From Croceibacterium soli (GTDB taxonomy: Bacteria; Pseudomonadota; Alphaproteobacteria; Sphingomonadales; Sphingomonadaceae), in NCBI RefSeq assembly GCF_009828065.1, contig NZ_WTYK01000003.1, forward strand, positions 124,001-188,000: a DNA stretch of 64,000 nt, written 5' to 3'. The notes below the pieces were generated by a model. It was given only the letters and a program-made list of their open reading frames with translations, was not told where the DNA came from and searched no databases. Below, in pieces: positions 15,857 to 24,601 of the stretch (positions within the stretch are counted from its first letter, which is position 1; each line of letters begins with the position of its first letter). Position numbers and translations under genes: made by a program.

Positions 15857-16666
15857 TTATGCGACCTTCGTAGGTTCGCCCGCTCGGGCGACGCGGATGG
15901 ACGAGATCAGGCCGGCCTGGAGCGTGTAGTAGACGAAGACGCGCACTTCCACGGCTTCGCCTTTCGCCAGCGGGGCGACGACGAAGTCGGGTGCGTCGGC
16001 GAGGGCGGTGAAGCGGCTGGTCGTGTCGACGAAGATCGCGTCGTCGTCGGCCAGGAGCTTGTGGATGGTCAGGTGTTCGCGGACCCGTTCGAACATCGGG
16101 CGATAGAAGTCGACGATGCCCTGCTTGCCTTCGATCAGCGGCAGGGCGGTCAGCTTCAGGGTGACGTCGTCGGTGTAGAAGGCGGAGAAGCGCTCGTGAT
16201 CCGCGTTGCTGAAGGCGGCGGTGTAGGCGAGGTAGGCGGCCTTCTGGCTCGGGTGGCCGCCGAGCCGCGGGGCCTTGGTGACGCCGTATTCCGGCGGCCA
16301 GGTCATCGAGTTGAGCGCGGCGATCTTCTCGTCGCGCAAGGTGTAGGTGACGTGGAACTTCACGGTGACGGTGTCGCCCGGGAAGAGGTGGCCGAAGGGG
16401 AAGTCCGGCCGCTCCTTCGTGGCGTGGAAGTCCATGTCCACGTCGGCGAACAGGACGTCGCCCTCGCGGGCATAGTGCTGCACGCGCATGACCTCGCGCA
16501 CCCCGTCGTGGGCCCAGGCGAGAAAGCTTCTCAGCCCGTCCTTGCCGTGGTGGCGGCGGGTGCCGCCGGTGAAGGTGAGGTCTTCGTGATAGAAGCGCTC
16601 CACCAGCGCCTCGTCGTCGCCCGAATTGAAGACCTCGATGTAGTCGGGGTAGCTGAACCGGTGCAT
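15857..16666 (-). CDS. Tandem NTF2/SnoaL-like protein (two fused domains)
   Basis: A 269-residue protein with two NTF2-fold domains. The first begins YPDYIEVFNSGDDEALVERFYHEDLTF and the second YLAYTAAFSNADHERFSAFYTDDVTL; each continues with a pocket-forming helix and strands (MDFHATKERPDFPF and TSRFTALADAPDF). The repeated xDFxx pattern also occurs in the single-domain protein at 20110, indicating common origin. No catalytic activity can be assigned; cofactor-free lyase or decarboxylase chemistry is plausible in this setting. It overlaps the upstream ALDH stop (TGATG) and ends an operon of GMC, ALDH and NTF2. Its 3' end is echoed in the nearby 310-bp repeats. Confidence 0.82.
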   Translation of the reverse strand: MHRFSYPDYIEVFNSGDDEALVERFYHEDLTFTGGTRRHHGKDGLRSFLAWAHDGVREVMRVQHYAREGDVLFADVDMDFHATKERPDFPFGHLFPGDTVTVKFHVTYTLRDEKIAALNSMTWPPEYGVTKAPRLGGHPSQKAAYLAYTAAFSNADHERFSAFYTDDVTLKLTALPLIEGKQGIVDFYRPMFERVREHLTIHKLLADDDAIFVDTTSRFTALADAPDFVVAPLAKGEAVEVRVFVYYTLQAGLISSIRVARAGEPTKVA

Positions 16667-18159
16667 CAGAGCGCGACCGTGACGGCCTTGAGTTCGGTAT
16701 AGGCCTCGATGCCGGCCTTGCCGTTCTCGCGGCCCCAGCCGGACTGCTTGTAGCCGCCGAGCGGCAGCGACGGGTCGACGCCGGCGCCGCCGTTGATGCG
16801 GACGGTACCGGCCTGCAGCCGCTTGGCCAGGCGGAGCGCGTTGGAGATATCGCGGGTCCAGATGGCCGAGGAGAGGCCGTATTCGCTGGCGTTGGCGCGC
16901 TCCGCGATCGCGTCGATCTCGTCGTCGCCGAAGCGCATCGCGCAGAGGACGGGGCCGAAAATCTCCTCGTCCACGACTTTCATGCCGGCGGCCGTGCCGG
17001 TGAGCACGGTGGGTTCGACGAAATAGCCCTGGCCGTCGATCCGCTTGCCGCCGGCGGCGATCTCGGCGCCTTCGCCGGCGCCGCTTTGGATGTAGCCGAG
17101 CACGCGTTCGAGCTGTTCGCCGCTGACGAGGGGGCCCATCTCGGTGCCGGGGGCGAGGCCGGCGCCGACCTTGAGAGTACGGGCGCGCTGCGCAATGCCC
17201 TCGATCACGCGGTCGGCGATCTTCTCGTGCACGAACAGGCGCGATCCGGCCGCGCAGACCTGGCCGGAGTTGCCGAAGATCCCGGCGGCGGCCGCGGGGA
17301 TCGCCTTCTCGAGATCGGCATCCTCGAAGATTACCACCGGCGACTTGCCGCCCAGCTCGAGCGCGACGCGCTTGAGGTTGCCGGTGGAGGCCCGCACGAT
17401 CGACTTGCCGACCTGGGTCGAGCCGGTGAAGGAGATCTTGTCGACGCCAGGGTGCTCGGCGAGGGCGGCGCCCGCGGTTTCGCCGAAGCCGGTGACGATG
17501 TTGACGACGCCGGCGGGCAGGCCTGCCTCGCGCAGCAGTTCGCCCAGGATCACCGCCGAGAGCGGGGTCTGTTCAGCGGGCTTCAGGACCACGGTGCAGC
17601 CGGCGGCGAGGGCCGGGGCGATCTTGGACACCGCCATGACGAAGGGGAAGTTCCACGGCACGATCGCGCCGACCACGCCCACCGGCTCGCGCAAGGTGAA
17701 GGCGTGCCATTCGCCGGGGGCGGAGGGGGTCAGGGTCTCGCCGGCGAGCTTGGTCGCCCAGCCGGCATTGTAGCGTAGCGCCCCGGCGGCGCCCATGACG
17801 CCGGCGAACTTGGCCATCATGAAGGGCATGCCGTTGTCGAGCGTTTCGGTGAGCGCGATCCGCTCGCCTTCGCGCTCGATCAGGCTGGCCAGCTTGAGGA
17901 GGATGTCGGCGCGGGCTGAGGGCGGGGTGGCGGCCCAGCGGGGGAAGGCGGCGCGGGCGGCGCTCACGGCGGCGTCGATGTCGGCGGCATCGCCGGCGGC
18001 GGCGCTGGCGAAAGTCTCGCCGGTGGCGGGATCGACCACGTCGAAGGTTTTGCCGGACAGGGCGGAGACGAACTCGCCGCCGATGAACAGCTGGCGGGGC
18101 TGCGATCCGAGCGTGTCGCGCAGCTTGTCGAGACCCTCGGGGGAGAACGGTGCATTCAT
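16666..18159 (-). CDS. Aldehyde dehydrogenase, class with Cys302/Glu268
   Basis: A 497-residue canonical ALDH. Residue numbering even matches the mammalian reference: Glu268 in ALELGGKSP and Cys302 in NSGQVCAAGSR. FTGSTQVGKSI and EEIFGPVL complete the family signature. It uses NAD(P) to oxidise an aldehyde to the acid in the cytoplasm. The start overlaps the stop of the GMC oxidoreductase (ATGA), so the alcohol oxidation by the GMC enzyme and aldehyde oxidation here are coupled at the translation level. The sequence is clearly different from the ALDH at 12129, which suggests a different substrate or step. Confidence 0.92.
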   Translation of the reverse strand: MNAPFSPEGLDKLRDTLGSQPRQLFIGGEFVSALSGKTFDVVDPATGETFASAAAGDAADIDAAVSAARAAFPRWAATPPSARADILLKLASLIEREGERIALTETLDNGMPFMMAKFAGVMGAAGALRYNAGWATKLAGETLTPSAPGEWHAFTLREPVGVVGAIVPWNFPFVMAVSKIAPALAAGCTVVLKPAEQTPLSAVILGELLREAGLPAGVVNIVTGFGETAGAALAEHPGVDKISFTGSTQVGKSIVRASTGNLKRVALELGGKSPVVIFEDADLEKAIPAAAAGIFGNSGQVCAAGSRLFVHEKIADRVIEGIAQRARTLKVGAGLAPGTEMGPLVSGEQLERVLGYIQSGAGEGAEIAAGGKRIDGQGYFVEPTVLTGTAAGMKVVDEEIFGPVLCAMRFGDDEIDAIAERANASEYGLSSAIWTRDISNALRLAKRLQAGTVRINGGAGVDPSLPLGGYKQSGWGRENGKAGIEAYTELKAVTVAL

Positions 18160-19856
18160 GCTTCAGCCTTTCGAACGAGTGGTGCGGATGCGGGTGACGT
18201 TCCCGTCGTCTCCGATGGTGTGGAAGATAGCGCCGCGGGATCTTCCGCGGCCAGGGGCGCGCGGCCGAGGATCAGGTCGGCGGCCTTCTCGGCGATCATG
18301 ATGGTCGGGCCGTTGGTGTTGGCGCCGGGTATCGTCGGCATGACGGAGGCATCGACCACGCGCAGGCCCTCGATGCCGCGGACCCGGAGCTGCGGATCGC
18401 AGACGCTGTCGGGAGAGCCGCCCATCGCGCAAGTCCCGACCGGGTGCTGGGTGACCCCGGCGTTCGCGCGGATGTAGGCTTCGAGCTCTTCCTTGCCGGT
18501 AAGCTCCGCGCCCGGGACGATCTCGCGCCCGGTGAGCTCCGCCTGCGGCGGGGTGCGGTAGATCCTGCGGACGATCTCGATCCCGCGGCGGGCGGTTTCG
18601 AAATCCTCCTGGTCGGAAAAGATGTTGAGGGTGATCGCCGGGAGGTCCTCCGGCCGGGAGGATTTGAGACTGACCCAGCCATGGCTGCGCGGGTGGAGCA
18701 GGATGACATCGGCGGTCATCCGGTGCTCCTGCCGCTCGCCGATGCCGGGGACCCAGATCTTGGCGTCCATCCGCACCGGGTTGGCCCAGATCTGCAGGTC
18801 GGGTTGGGCGAGGTCGGGCCTGCTCTTGATGATCGGGTTGCAGCTGTTCACCTGGGTGGCGAACACGCCTTTGCCCGTCAGGCCCCAGCGCAGGACCGAC
18901 AGCGCCACTTTGTCGAAGCGCAGCTGGTTGAGGAAGCTGAGCGGCTTGGCCATCGCGAAATGGACCGGGATGCGCGGATGCTCCTGCAGGTTGCGGCCGA
19001 CCATCGGGCGGTCCAACACGGGCTCGATGCCCAGCTCCCGCAGATGCTCCGCAGGGCCGATGCCCGAGAGCATCAGCAGCTGCGGGGAATTGTAGCTCCC
19101 GCCGCAGAGGATGACTTCGCGCCGGGCGTGGAACTGCTTTGTCGCGCCTTCGTGCGAGACTTCGATGCCGGCGGCGCGGCGTCCCTCCAGCAGGACGCGG
19201 TGGGTCAGCGCGCCGGTCAGGACCGTCAGGTTGGGGCGGGACAGCGCCGGTTGAAGGTACGCGCGGGCAGTGCTGGCCCTGCGGCCCTTGCGATCGATCG
19301 TCAGCTCGCCCCTGGCGAAGCCTTCCTCGACCTTCCCGTGGAGGTCGTCGGTCGTGTTGAACCCGGCCGCTGCCGCGGTTTCCATCAGGGGTTCGTGCAG
19401 CAGATGGTCGGTCTGGATCGGCTGGACCGACAGCGGCCCGCTGTCGCCGTGATAGGGCCCCGCGCCGCGCCAGCTGTTCTCCATCTTCTTGAAGTAGGGG
19501 AGAACGTCGGCATAGCTCCAGCCCTCGCAGCCCATCTGGCGCCAGGTGTCGAAATCCAGGCTGTGCCCGCGCATGAAGAACATGCCGTTCACCGACGACG
19601 AGCCGCCGAGCAGCTTCCCACGCGGGATCGGCAGGCGGCGGCCGTTCAGATGCGGCTCCGGCTCGCTCATCATCGGCCAGGTGAACTTCGGATTGAGGAA
19701 GGCGCGCATGAAGCCGAGCGGCATGGAGATCAGCCAGTGCCGGTCGCTCCCGCCGGCTTCCACCAGCAGGACGCGCTTGTCCGGATCGGCGCTGAGCCGG
19801 TTGGCGAGAACGCAGCCCGCCGATCCGGCGCCGACGATGATGTAATCGTAAGTCAT
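18156..19856 (-). CDS. GMC-family FAD oxidoreductase (alcohol dehydrogenase type), copy 1
   Basis: A 566-residue glucose-methanol-choline oxidoreductase. The FAD fold shows YIIVGAGSAGCVLANRLS and the GMC signatures LPIPRGKLLGGSSSVNGMFF and GSYNSPQLLMLSGIGP. The active-site histidine lies in TQHPVGTCAMGG and the partner Asn in NTNGPT. It oxidises a primary alcohol to the aldehyde, passing electrons to a quinone or oxygen. It is a full-length paralogue of the rightward GMC gene at 22904. An extended Ser/Thr/Pro tail follows the catalytic core. The start at 19856 is coupled to an 11-codon leader frame, as it lacks a ribosome binding site of its own. Confidence 0.9.
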   Translation of the reverse strand: MTYDYIIVGAGSAGCVLANRLSADPDKRVLLVEAGGSDRHWLISMPLGFMRAFLNPKFTWPMMSEPEPHLNGRRLPIPRGKLLGGSSSVNGMFFMRGHSLDFDTWRQMGCEGWSYADVLPYFKKMENSWRGAGPYHGDSGPLSVQPIQTDHLLHEPLMETAAAAGFNTTDDLHGKVEEGFARGELTIDRKGRRASTARAYLQPALSRPNLTVLTGALTHRVLLEGRRAAGIEVSHEGATKQFHARREVILCGGSYNSPQLLMLSGIGPAEHLRELGIEPVLDRPMVGRNLQEHPRIPVHFAMAKPLSFLNQLRFDKVALSVLRWGLTGKGVFATQVNSCNPIIKSRPDLAQPDLQIWANPVRMDAKIWVPGIGERQEHRMTADVILLHPRSHGWVSLKSSRPEDLPAITLNIFSDQEDFETARRGIEIVRRIYRTPPQAELTGREIVPGAELTGKEELEAYIRANAGVTQHPVGTCAMGGSPDSVCDPQLRVRGIEGLRVVDASVMPTIPGANTNGPTIMIAEKAADLILGRAPLAAEDPAALSSTPSETTGTSPASAPLVRKAEA

Positions 19857-19888
19857 GCGAATTCGGCCCACGAGGTGTTTCCGGCCAT
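19853..19888 (-). CDS. Possible 11-residue leader peptide
   Basis: A short frame reading MAGNTSWAEFA starts at 19888 behind GGAGAGGACA, a good ribosome binding site, and its stop overlaps the GMC start as ATGA. The GMC gene itself has no purine-rich site before its ATG, so ribosomes may load here and reinitiate. It is too short to judge by conservation from one sequence. Confidence 0.4.
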   Translation of the reverse strand: MAGNTSWAEFA

Positions 19889-20026
19889 TGTCCTCTCCGC
19901 GAGCCGGCCTTCCGAGGCCGGCAGTCTCATCCAATCGCCGGCTGGCCTATTGATCCCGGTGCACCTGTCAATGCGGTCCGTGGCTGCAGAATGGAGTAAC
20001 TGGCTGTTTCGGCGAACGCAACATTT

Positions 20027-20045
20027 CTTGATGTGTCAACAATCC
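20027..20045 (-). promoter_or_regulatory. Shared operator A (GMC1/NTF2 divergent promoter)
   Basis: On the minus strand this reads GGATTGTTGACACATCAAG, with palindromic core TTGACACATCAA (20028-20039). It differs at one of 19 positions from the element upstream of the second GMC gene, and shares the core plan with the one upstream of the receptor. TTGACA on the strand reading towards the GMC1 gene could double as a -35 box. Confidence 0.65.
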
Positions 20046-20109
20046 TGCTCTAGGCCAGTCTTCGACCGATCGGCGCCCATCATGGCCGCCGCGGCGAGGA
20101 GGGGGAGCG

Positions 20110-20511
20110 ATGACCAGAGAGGACTATGCCGACTATGTCGCATGCTTCAACGCCGACGACTTCGAAGGGTTCGGCCGCTACTACCATGAAGACGTGATCT
20201 TCAATCTCGGCGACAAGAAGCAGATCGTCGGGCGCGAGAACATCCTCGACTTCTATCGCGACGTGAAATCGAAGGTCCGCGAGACGCTCGAGATCCTCAG
20301 CGTCGCGGCGGACAGCGATGCCCTGGCGGTCCATGTCAGGACCGAGTTCTTCGGCCTGGTCGACTGGCCGGATTTCATCGCCGGCCCGCTGATGGAAGGC
20401 GAGACGCTGAACATCGAGAGCATCGGCTACTACTACCTCCGCGAGGGGAAGATCGCCCGCATTCTGGGGGCGCGGTATCGCACGATGCCGACCGCACCGG
20501 CCATTTCCTAA
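20110..20511 (+). CDS. NTF2/SnoaL-like protein, single domain
   Basis: A 133-residue NTF2-fold protein with MTREDYADYVACFNADDFEGFGRYYHEDVIFNLG at the start and EFFGLVDWPDFIAGPLMEGE in the middle, the latter resembling both halves of the fused protein at 15857. It is cytoplasmic with no signal peptide. A GAGGAGGGGGAGC before the ATG is a strong ribosome binding site. It shares a promoter region with the divergent GMC1 operon and is followed by a DUF3237 gene. Small NTF2-like enzymes act as lyases, isomerases or decarboxylases; which reaction this one performs cannot be told. Confidence 0.82.
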   Translation: MTREDYADYVACFNADDFEGFGRYYHEDVIFNLGDKKQIVGRENILDFYRDVKSKVRETLEILSVAADSDALAVHVRTEFFGLVDWPDFIAGPLMEGETLNIESIGYYYLREGKIARILGARYRTMPTAPAIS

Positions 20512-20526
20512 GGATCCGAAATCACG

Positions 20527-21033
20527 ATGCAAGACAGCACGCCGGCCGCACCGCAGCCTTGCGATCACCCTTTCGCGCCGCAGCTCGAATTCGCCTTCAC
20601 CGTCGACATCGCACTGACCAAGCCCGTGTGGGTGGAACCATCGAGCATGGGAACCACGCGCGCCGGCATCTGGGCGGCGGAAGGGACTTTCGAAGGGCCC
20701 CGCATCAAGGGGCGAGTGATCCCGATGAGCGGCGGAGACTACCCGCTCGTCCGACCGAACGGGGTGATCGATTTCGACGCCCGCTATTTCCTTGAAGCCG
20801 ACGACGGCACGCCGATCTACCTGCAAAGCCGCGGATACCGCTGGGCCGAAGGCGACGCGATGGAGCGCATGGCCCGCAACGAGCCGGTGGGGCCTGGCGA
20901 GTACTACATGCGCGTCTCACCCAAGTTCGACGTTCCCCAGGGGCCGCACGAATGGCTCGGCAAGCATGTCTTCATCGGCGTGGCCGAGAAGCTGCCGCGG
21001 GCCAACCGCATCCATTACTTCATGGTGCTGTAG
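20527..21033 (+). CDS. DUF3237 family protein
   Basis: A 168-residue beta-rich protein with the DUF3237 pattern: PQLEFAFTVDIALTKP at the start, GTFEGPRIKGRVIPMSGGDYPLVRPNGVIDFDARY in the middle and FDVPQGPHEWLGKHVFIGVAE near the end. DUF3237 members commonly stand beside aromatic-degradation and GMC/SnoaL genes but have no agreed activity. It is 15 bases after the NTF2-like gene, so part of a two-gene operon. Its 3' end overlaps the convergent CocE-type hydrolase by 14 bases. Confidence 0.85.
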   Translation: MQDSTPAAPQPCDHPFAPQLEFAFTVDIALTKPVWVEPSSMGTTRAGIWAAEGTFEGPRIKGRVIPMSGGDYPLVRPNGVIDFDARYFLEADDGTPIYLQSRGYRWAEGDAMERMARNEPVGPGEYYMRVSPKFDVPQGPHEWLGKHVFIGVAEKLPRANRIHYFMVL

Positions 21034-22705
21034 GCGGGATCGCCGGCACCAGGAGATGGCTGTCGTAGCGGCCGCCGGTGTGGATCACGTGGCGGCCGCG
21101 ATTGCGCAGGTCCTCGTGCCGCGCGAACGGGAGGTTGGGCAGCGCGTCGCGGTAGATGTCCAGGCCCTTGATCACCACGCGCAAGGTCTCGCCCTGGCGG
21201 AACAGGGTCGAGGACGGCCAGATCTCGATCTCCACCGGGACGATCTCTCCCGCCGCCAGCTTCCGTTCGCGCAAGTGCGTATGGACCGGCTGCCACGGTG
21301 TGGACTTGTCCGCGTCGAGCTCGCGGTGGCTCGCCCGCAGCCATCCGAGCGCGGCGGGTCCGTCGTCGTAGAAGGCGTAGAAGTGGAAGCCGACCGGGCT
21401 GCCGTCGGCGTCGCGCTTCTGGATGGCCACGAACAGGTCCATGTCGTCGGCGGCTTCGGCTTCTACCCATAGCTTGAGCTTCATGTAGCCGGTCAGCTCG
21501 GTGTCTTCCTCGAACCGATAATCGAACACCGCTTCGCCCGCTTCGTCGCAAGGATCGTAGGCCGCCGCGGCCTCCGACGGGACGGGCATGGCCGACAGCG
21601 ATGCGGATGCCGCATCCAGGTAGAGCGGGCGGTAGTCCGTCCGCGCCAGGGGCCATTCCTCCTCCGCCCGGGTGTGCCGGACATGGGCGCTTTCGCGCAC
21701 TTCGACCAGGACCGGCGGCCATTCATCGAGGCCGCTGTCCAACCCTCTCAGGAAGTGGTCGAAGAACGCCTTCTGCTTGGCCCGGCTGGAGGGCATGTAG
21801 AAATGCGCCCACTTCTTCTGCCCGTGGATTTCCAGCCATTTCGGGTTGGAGGCCATGCGGCGCCAGGCTTCGATCGTGCCGCGCGTGTGCAGCCCCTGGT
21901 CCGACCAGCTCGCGACGACGTAGGCGGGCACGTCGATCGCACCCAGGTCGATCTCCTTGCTGCGCCAGTAATCGTCGTAGAGCGGGTGGGCGAGGACATT
22001 GCGGTTGGTGTCCTCCGTCCGGTTCAGGGAGAAGCGCAGGTTGTCGGACCCGCGCGGGACGAAGCCGGTTTCGCGAATGCCGCCGTGGTAGGCGAACTCG
22101 CGGTACCAGTCGGAGAAGCCTTCCCACGGATTGATCGCGGCCAGGTGCGGCGGCCGCAGCGAAGCGACCAGGTACTGGATCGCTGCGAGGTAGGAGACGC
22201 CGATCATGCCGACTTTGCCGTTGCTCCAGTCGAGCTGCGCGAGGAACTCGATGCAGTCGTAGCAATCCTCTCCCTCGCCGATGCCGTTGTGGCGCAAATC
22301 CCCTTCGGACAGCCATGCGCCGCGCGGGTCGGCGAAGACGACGGCATAGCCGTTCGCGCACCAGAAGGCGGGATCGGGCGCCTCGAACGCGGTGAAGCGC
22401 GACATCCAGCCTTTCTCGACTCCCGAGGGCGGCCACAGCGTGTCGGACAGGCCGTGCTTGCCGTAGGGGCTCCAGCCAAGGAGGATGGGCAGGTCGCGGT
22501 CGGGCCGGTCGGCGGGACGGTAGATGTCGACCAGGATGCGGATCCCGTCGCGCATCGGCACCTCGACATTGCGTTCGATCAGCAGGCCGTCCTCTTGCCA
22601 GCAGGCATAGTCGCGCGGCGGCAGCGGCGGCTTGTGCGGGGCCGTGGCGGGATCCACCCCTTCGCGCATGATCAGTTCGAAGCCTTCGGTCCGTTCGGCC
22701 ATCAT
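21020..22705 (-). CDS. CocE/NonD family hydrolase (X-Pro dipeptidyl-peptidase S15-like)
   Basis: A 561-residue alpha/beta hydrolase with the CocE layout: a catalytic domain (VPMRDGIRILVDIYRP, then the nucleophile elbow GVSYLA, and a late WSDQGLHTRG with the acid and KKWAHFY with the base) followed by a C-terminal jelly-roll domain. Members cleave esters such as cocaine or acyl amides. No signal peptide is seen. The start is one of two adjacent ATGs at 22705/22702, behind GGGAGAGGA. It is divergent from GMC2 across an operator-like element. It may open an ester-linked precursor before the oxidative steps. Confidence 0.85.
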   Translation of the reverse strand: MMAERTEGFELIMREGVDPATAPHKPPLPPRDYACWQEDGLLIERNVEVPMRDGIRILVDIYRPADRPDRDLPILLGWSPYGKHGLSDTLWPPSGVEKGWMSRFTAFEAPDPAFWCANGYAVVFADPRGAWLSEGDLRHNGIGEGEDCYDCIEFLAQLDWSNGKVGMIGVSYLAAIQYLVASLRPPHLAAINPWEGFSDWYREFAYHGGIRETGFVPRGSDNLRFSLNRTEDTNRNVLAHPLYDDYWRSKEIDLGAIDVPAYVVASWSDQGLHTRGTIEAWRRMASNPKWLEIHGQKKWAHFYMPSSRAKQKAFFDHFLRGLDSGLDEWPPVLVEVRESAHVRHTRAEEEWPLARTDYRPLYLDAASASLSAMPVPSEAAAAYDPCDEAGEAVFDYRFEEDTELTGYMKLKLWVEAEAADDMDLFVAIQKRDADGSPVGFHFYAFYDDGPAALGWLRASHRELDADKSTPWQPVHTHLRERKLAAGEIVPVEIEIWPSSTLFRQGETLRVVIKGLDIYRDALPNLPFARHEDLRNRGRHVIHTGGRYDSHLLVPAIPPTAP

Positions 22706-22796
22706 TCCTCTCCCGTTCGCCGCTGTGGATAGGCGGCAGCGCTCTTTTCTGGCGCGAGCCGGCCATTGCGCTAAAGCACCGGCTGCTGGCGTCAAA

Positions 22797-22815
22797 GGAT
22801 TGTTGACGCATCAAG
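22797..22815 (+). promoter_or_regulatory. Shared operator B (hydrolase/GMC2 divergent promoter)
   Basis: GGATTGTTGACGCATCAAG, with core TTGACGCATCAA at 22803-22814. It is nearly identical to operator A in reverse orientation, and in both cases the TTGAC strand reads towards the GMC gene. It lies about 90 bases from each divergent start codon. Confidence 0.65.
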
Positions 22816-22903
22816 CTTGTCGTCAAGCGGCCGATGGCTACAAACCGGAACGGGAAGGCTGCCGCCGGTCGATCGGGCGGGATGGAGAGAGGTTCGAGAA
22901 GGC

Positions 22904-24547
22904 GTGAGAGACGAATACGACTACATCATCGTGGGCGCCGGTTCGGCCGGCTGCGTCATCGCCAACAGGCTGACCGAGGACCCTTCGGTGAAGGTCTTGA
23001 TCCTCGAGGCCGGGGGCGAGGACAACCAGTTCTTCTATCGCCTGGCGCTGGGGTTCCACAGCTGGCGCTATCCCGAGACCAACTGGAGCTACGAGACGGA
23101 GCCGGAGCCGCACCTTGGCGGGCGGCGCCTGCCTTTGCCGCGCGGCAAAGTGCTGGGCGGGTCCTCCACGATCAACGCCATGCTCTATTCGCGGGGCCAT
23201 CCCGGCGACTACGACCTGTGGCGGCAGATGGGCTGCACCGGCTGGGGCTTCGAGGATGTCCTGCCCTATTTCAAGCGGTCGGAATCCAACTGGCGGGGGG
23301 AGAGCGACTACCACGGCGGTTCGGGGCCGCTGCAAGTCAGCCGCGTGGCGATGGAGCGGTTTCTGGGCGAACCGGTGATAGAGGCAGCCCGCAGGCTAGG
23401 ATACCCGATCACCGACGATCACCATGGGGAGCTGCCCGAAGGCTTCGGTGGCGGTGATACGACGACCGACGCACGGGGCCGCCGTTCGAGCGCAGCGCGG
23501 GCCTACCTTCATCCGGCGCGGTCGCGGCCGAACCTGACGATCGCCACCCATGCCTATGCCACGAAGCTGATCCTGGAGAACCGCACGGCCAGGGGCGTTG
23601 CCTATGTGCGGGACGGCCAGGAGCGGCAGGCTTTCGCGGCAAGGGAAGTGATCCTTGCCGGCGGCGTATACAATTCCCCGCAGCTGCTGATGCTGTCCGG
23701 CATCGGCCCGGCGGATCACTTGCGGGAGCTGGGGATCGCGCCGGTTCTCGATCTGCCCGGCGTCGGACGCAATCTTTCCGAGCATGCGGGGTACTGGACG
23801 CAGCATTCGACGCGCGAGCCGATCACCTTGCTGCGCGAGCTGCGGGCGGACAAGGCGGCGCTCTCGCTGGCCCGCTGGCTGGCGTTCGGCACCGGGGTGA
23901 TGGCTTCGCAGTCCAACAGCTGCCATGCGGAGATCCGTACCCGCGAGGAGCTTTCCCAGCCGGACATCCAGATCTACTTCAACCCGGTCCGGCCGGACGC
24001 CAAACCCTGGTTCCCGGGGATCGTGCCGCAGCAGGAACACCGCCTGACTTCGGTCGTCTGCCTGCTTCAGCCCAAGAGCCGCGGCTGGATGGAGCTGCGC
24101 TCCGCCGATCCGCGCGACAAGCCCCGCATCACGCTGAACCTGCTGGCGGACCGGTCCGACGTCGACACGATGGTGCGCAGCGTGGCGATGGTGAGAGAGC
24201 TTTACGGGACCGATCCCCTGGCCGGGCTGATCGCCGACGAGCTGATGCCAGGCCCGGAAGTCCGCACCGCCGAGGAGATCGAGCAGTGGCTGCGCGACAC
24301 GCTGATCACGACGCACCACTCGGTCGGCACTTGCGCGATGGGCATCGGCGAGGAAGCCGTGGTCGATCCGCAGCTGCGCGTGCGCGGCATCGAGGCGCTG
24401 CGGGTGTGCGATGCATCGATCATGCCGACGGTGCCGGGTGGGAACACCAATGCTCCCTCGATCATGGTCGGCGAGAAAGCATCCGACCTGATCCGCGGGC
24501 GCGAACTGCCGCGGGCCGAGCTCCACCGGAGCAAGGCTGCCGCATAA
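22904..24547 (+). CDS. GMC-family FAD oxidoreductase (alcohol dehydrogenase type), copy 2
   Basis: A 547-residue GMC oxidoreductase aligned end to end with the copy at 18156. It has YIIVGAGSAGCVIANRLT, LPLPRGKVLGGSSTINAML, GVYNSPQLLMLSGIGP, the active-site histidine in TTHHSVGTCAMG and GGNTNAPSIMVGEKA. A GTG start at 22904 is chosen because the FAD motif follows at once and GAGAAGG precedes it; in-frame TTG further upstream would overlap the operator. Two diverged GMC enzymes under the same operator could treat opposite enantiomers or two alcohol groups of one substrate. It is followed by a strong terminator. Confidence 0.9.
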   Translation: MRDEYDYIIVGAGSAGCVIANRLTEDPSVKVLILEAGGEDNQFFYRLALGFHSWRYPETNWSYETEPEPHLGGRRLPLPRGKVLGGSSTINAMLYSRGHPGDYDLWRQMGCTGWGFEDVLPYFKRSESNWRGESDYHGGSGPLQVSRVAMERFLGEPVIEAARRLGYPITDDHHGELPEGFGGGDTTTDARGRRSSAARAYLHPARSRPNLTIATHAYATKLILENRTARGVAYVRDGQERQAFAAREVILAGGVYNSPQLLMLSGIGPADHLRELGIAPVLDLPGVGRNLSEHAGYWTQHSTREPITLLRELRADKAALSLARWLAFGTGVMASQSNSCHAEIRTREELSQPDIQIYFNPVRPDAKPWFPGIVPQQEHRLTSVVCLLQPKSRGWMELRSADPRDKPRITLNLLADRSDVDTMVRSVAMVRELYGTDPLAGLIADELMPGPEVRTAEEIEQWLRDTLITTHHSVGTCAMGIGEEAVVDPQLRVRGIEALRVCDASIMPTVPGGNTNAPSIMVGEKASDLIRGRELPRAELHRSKAAA

Positions 24548-24552
24548 AAGAA

Positions 24553-24577
24553 GGGGCCGGAAACGACTTCCGGCCCC
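24553..24577. terminator. Bidirectional intrinsic terminator
   Basis: GGGGCCGGAA (24553-24562) pairs with TTCCGGCCCC (24568-24577) around ACGAC. It is followed by TTTCGATTTT on the plus strand and flanked by AAAAGAA on the other side. It lies between convergent GMC2 and receptor genes and can serve both. Confidence 0.85.
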
Positions 24578-24601
24578 TTTCGATTTTGCCTGGAGCCTGC
24601 C

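Noticed and set aside
18444-20189. 581-codon plus-strand frame opposite GMC1
   Set aside because: Shadow frame; the minus strand carries an unmistakable FAD oxidoreductase.
15857-24547. Polyethylene glycol degradation operon (GMC, ALDH and TonB receptor also occur there)
   Set aside because: No acyl-CoA ligase, transporter or AraC-type regulator is present, and the stilbene-type oxygenase and NTF2-like genes do not belong to that pathway.
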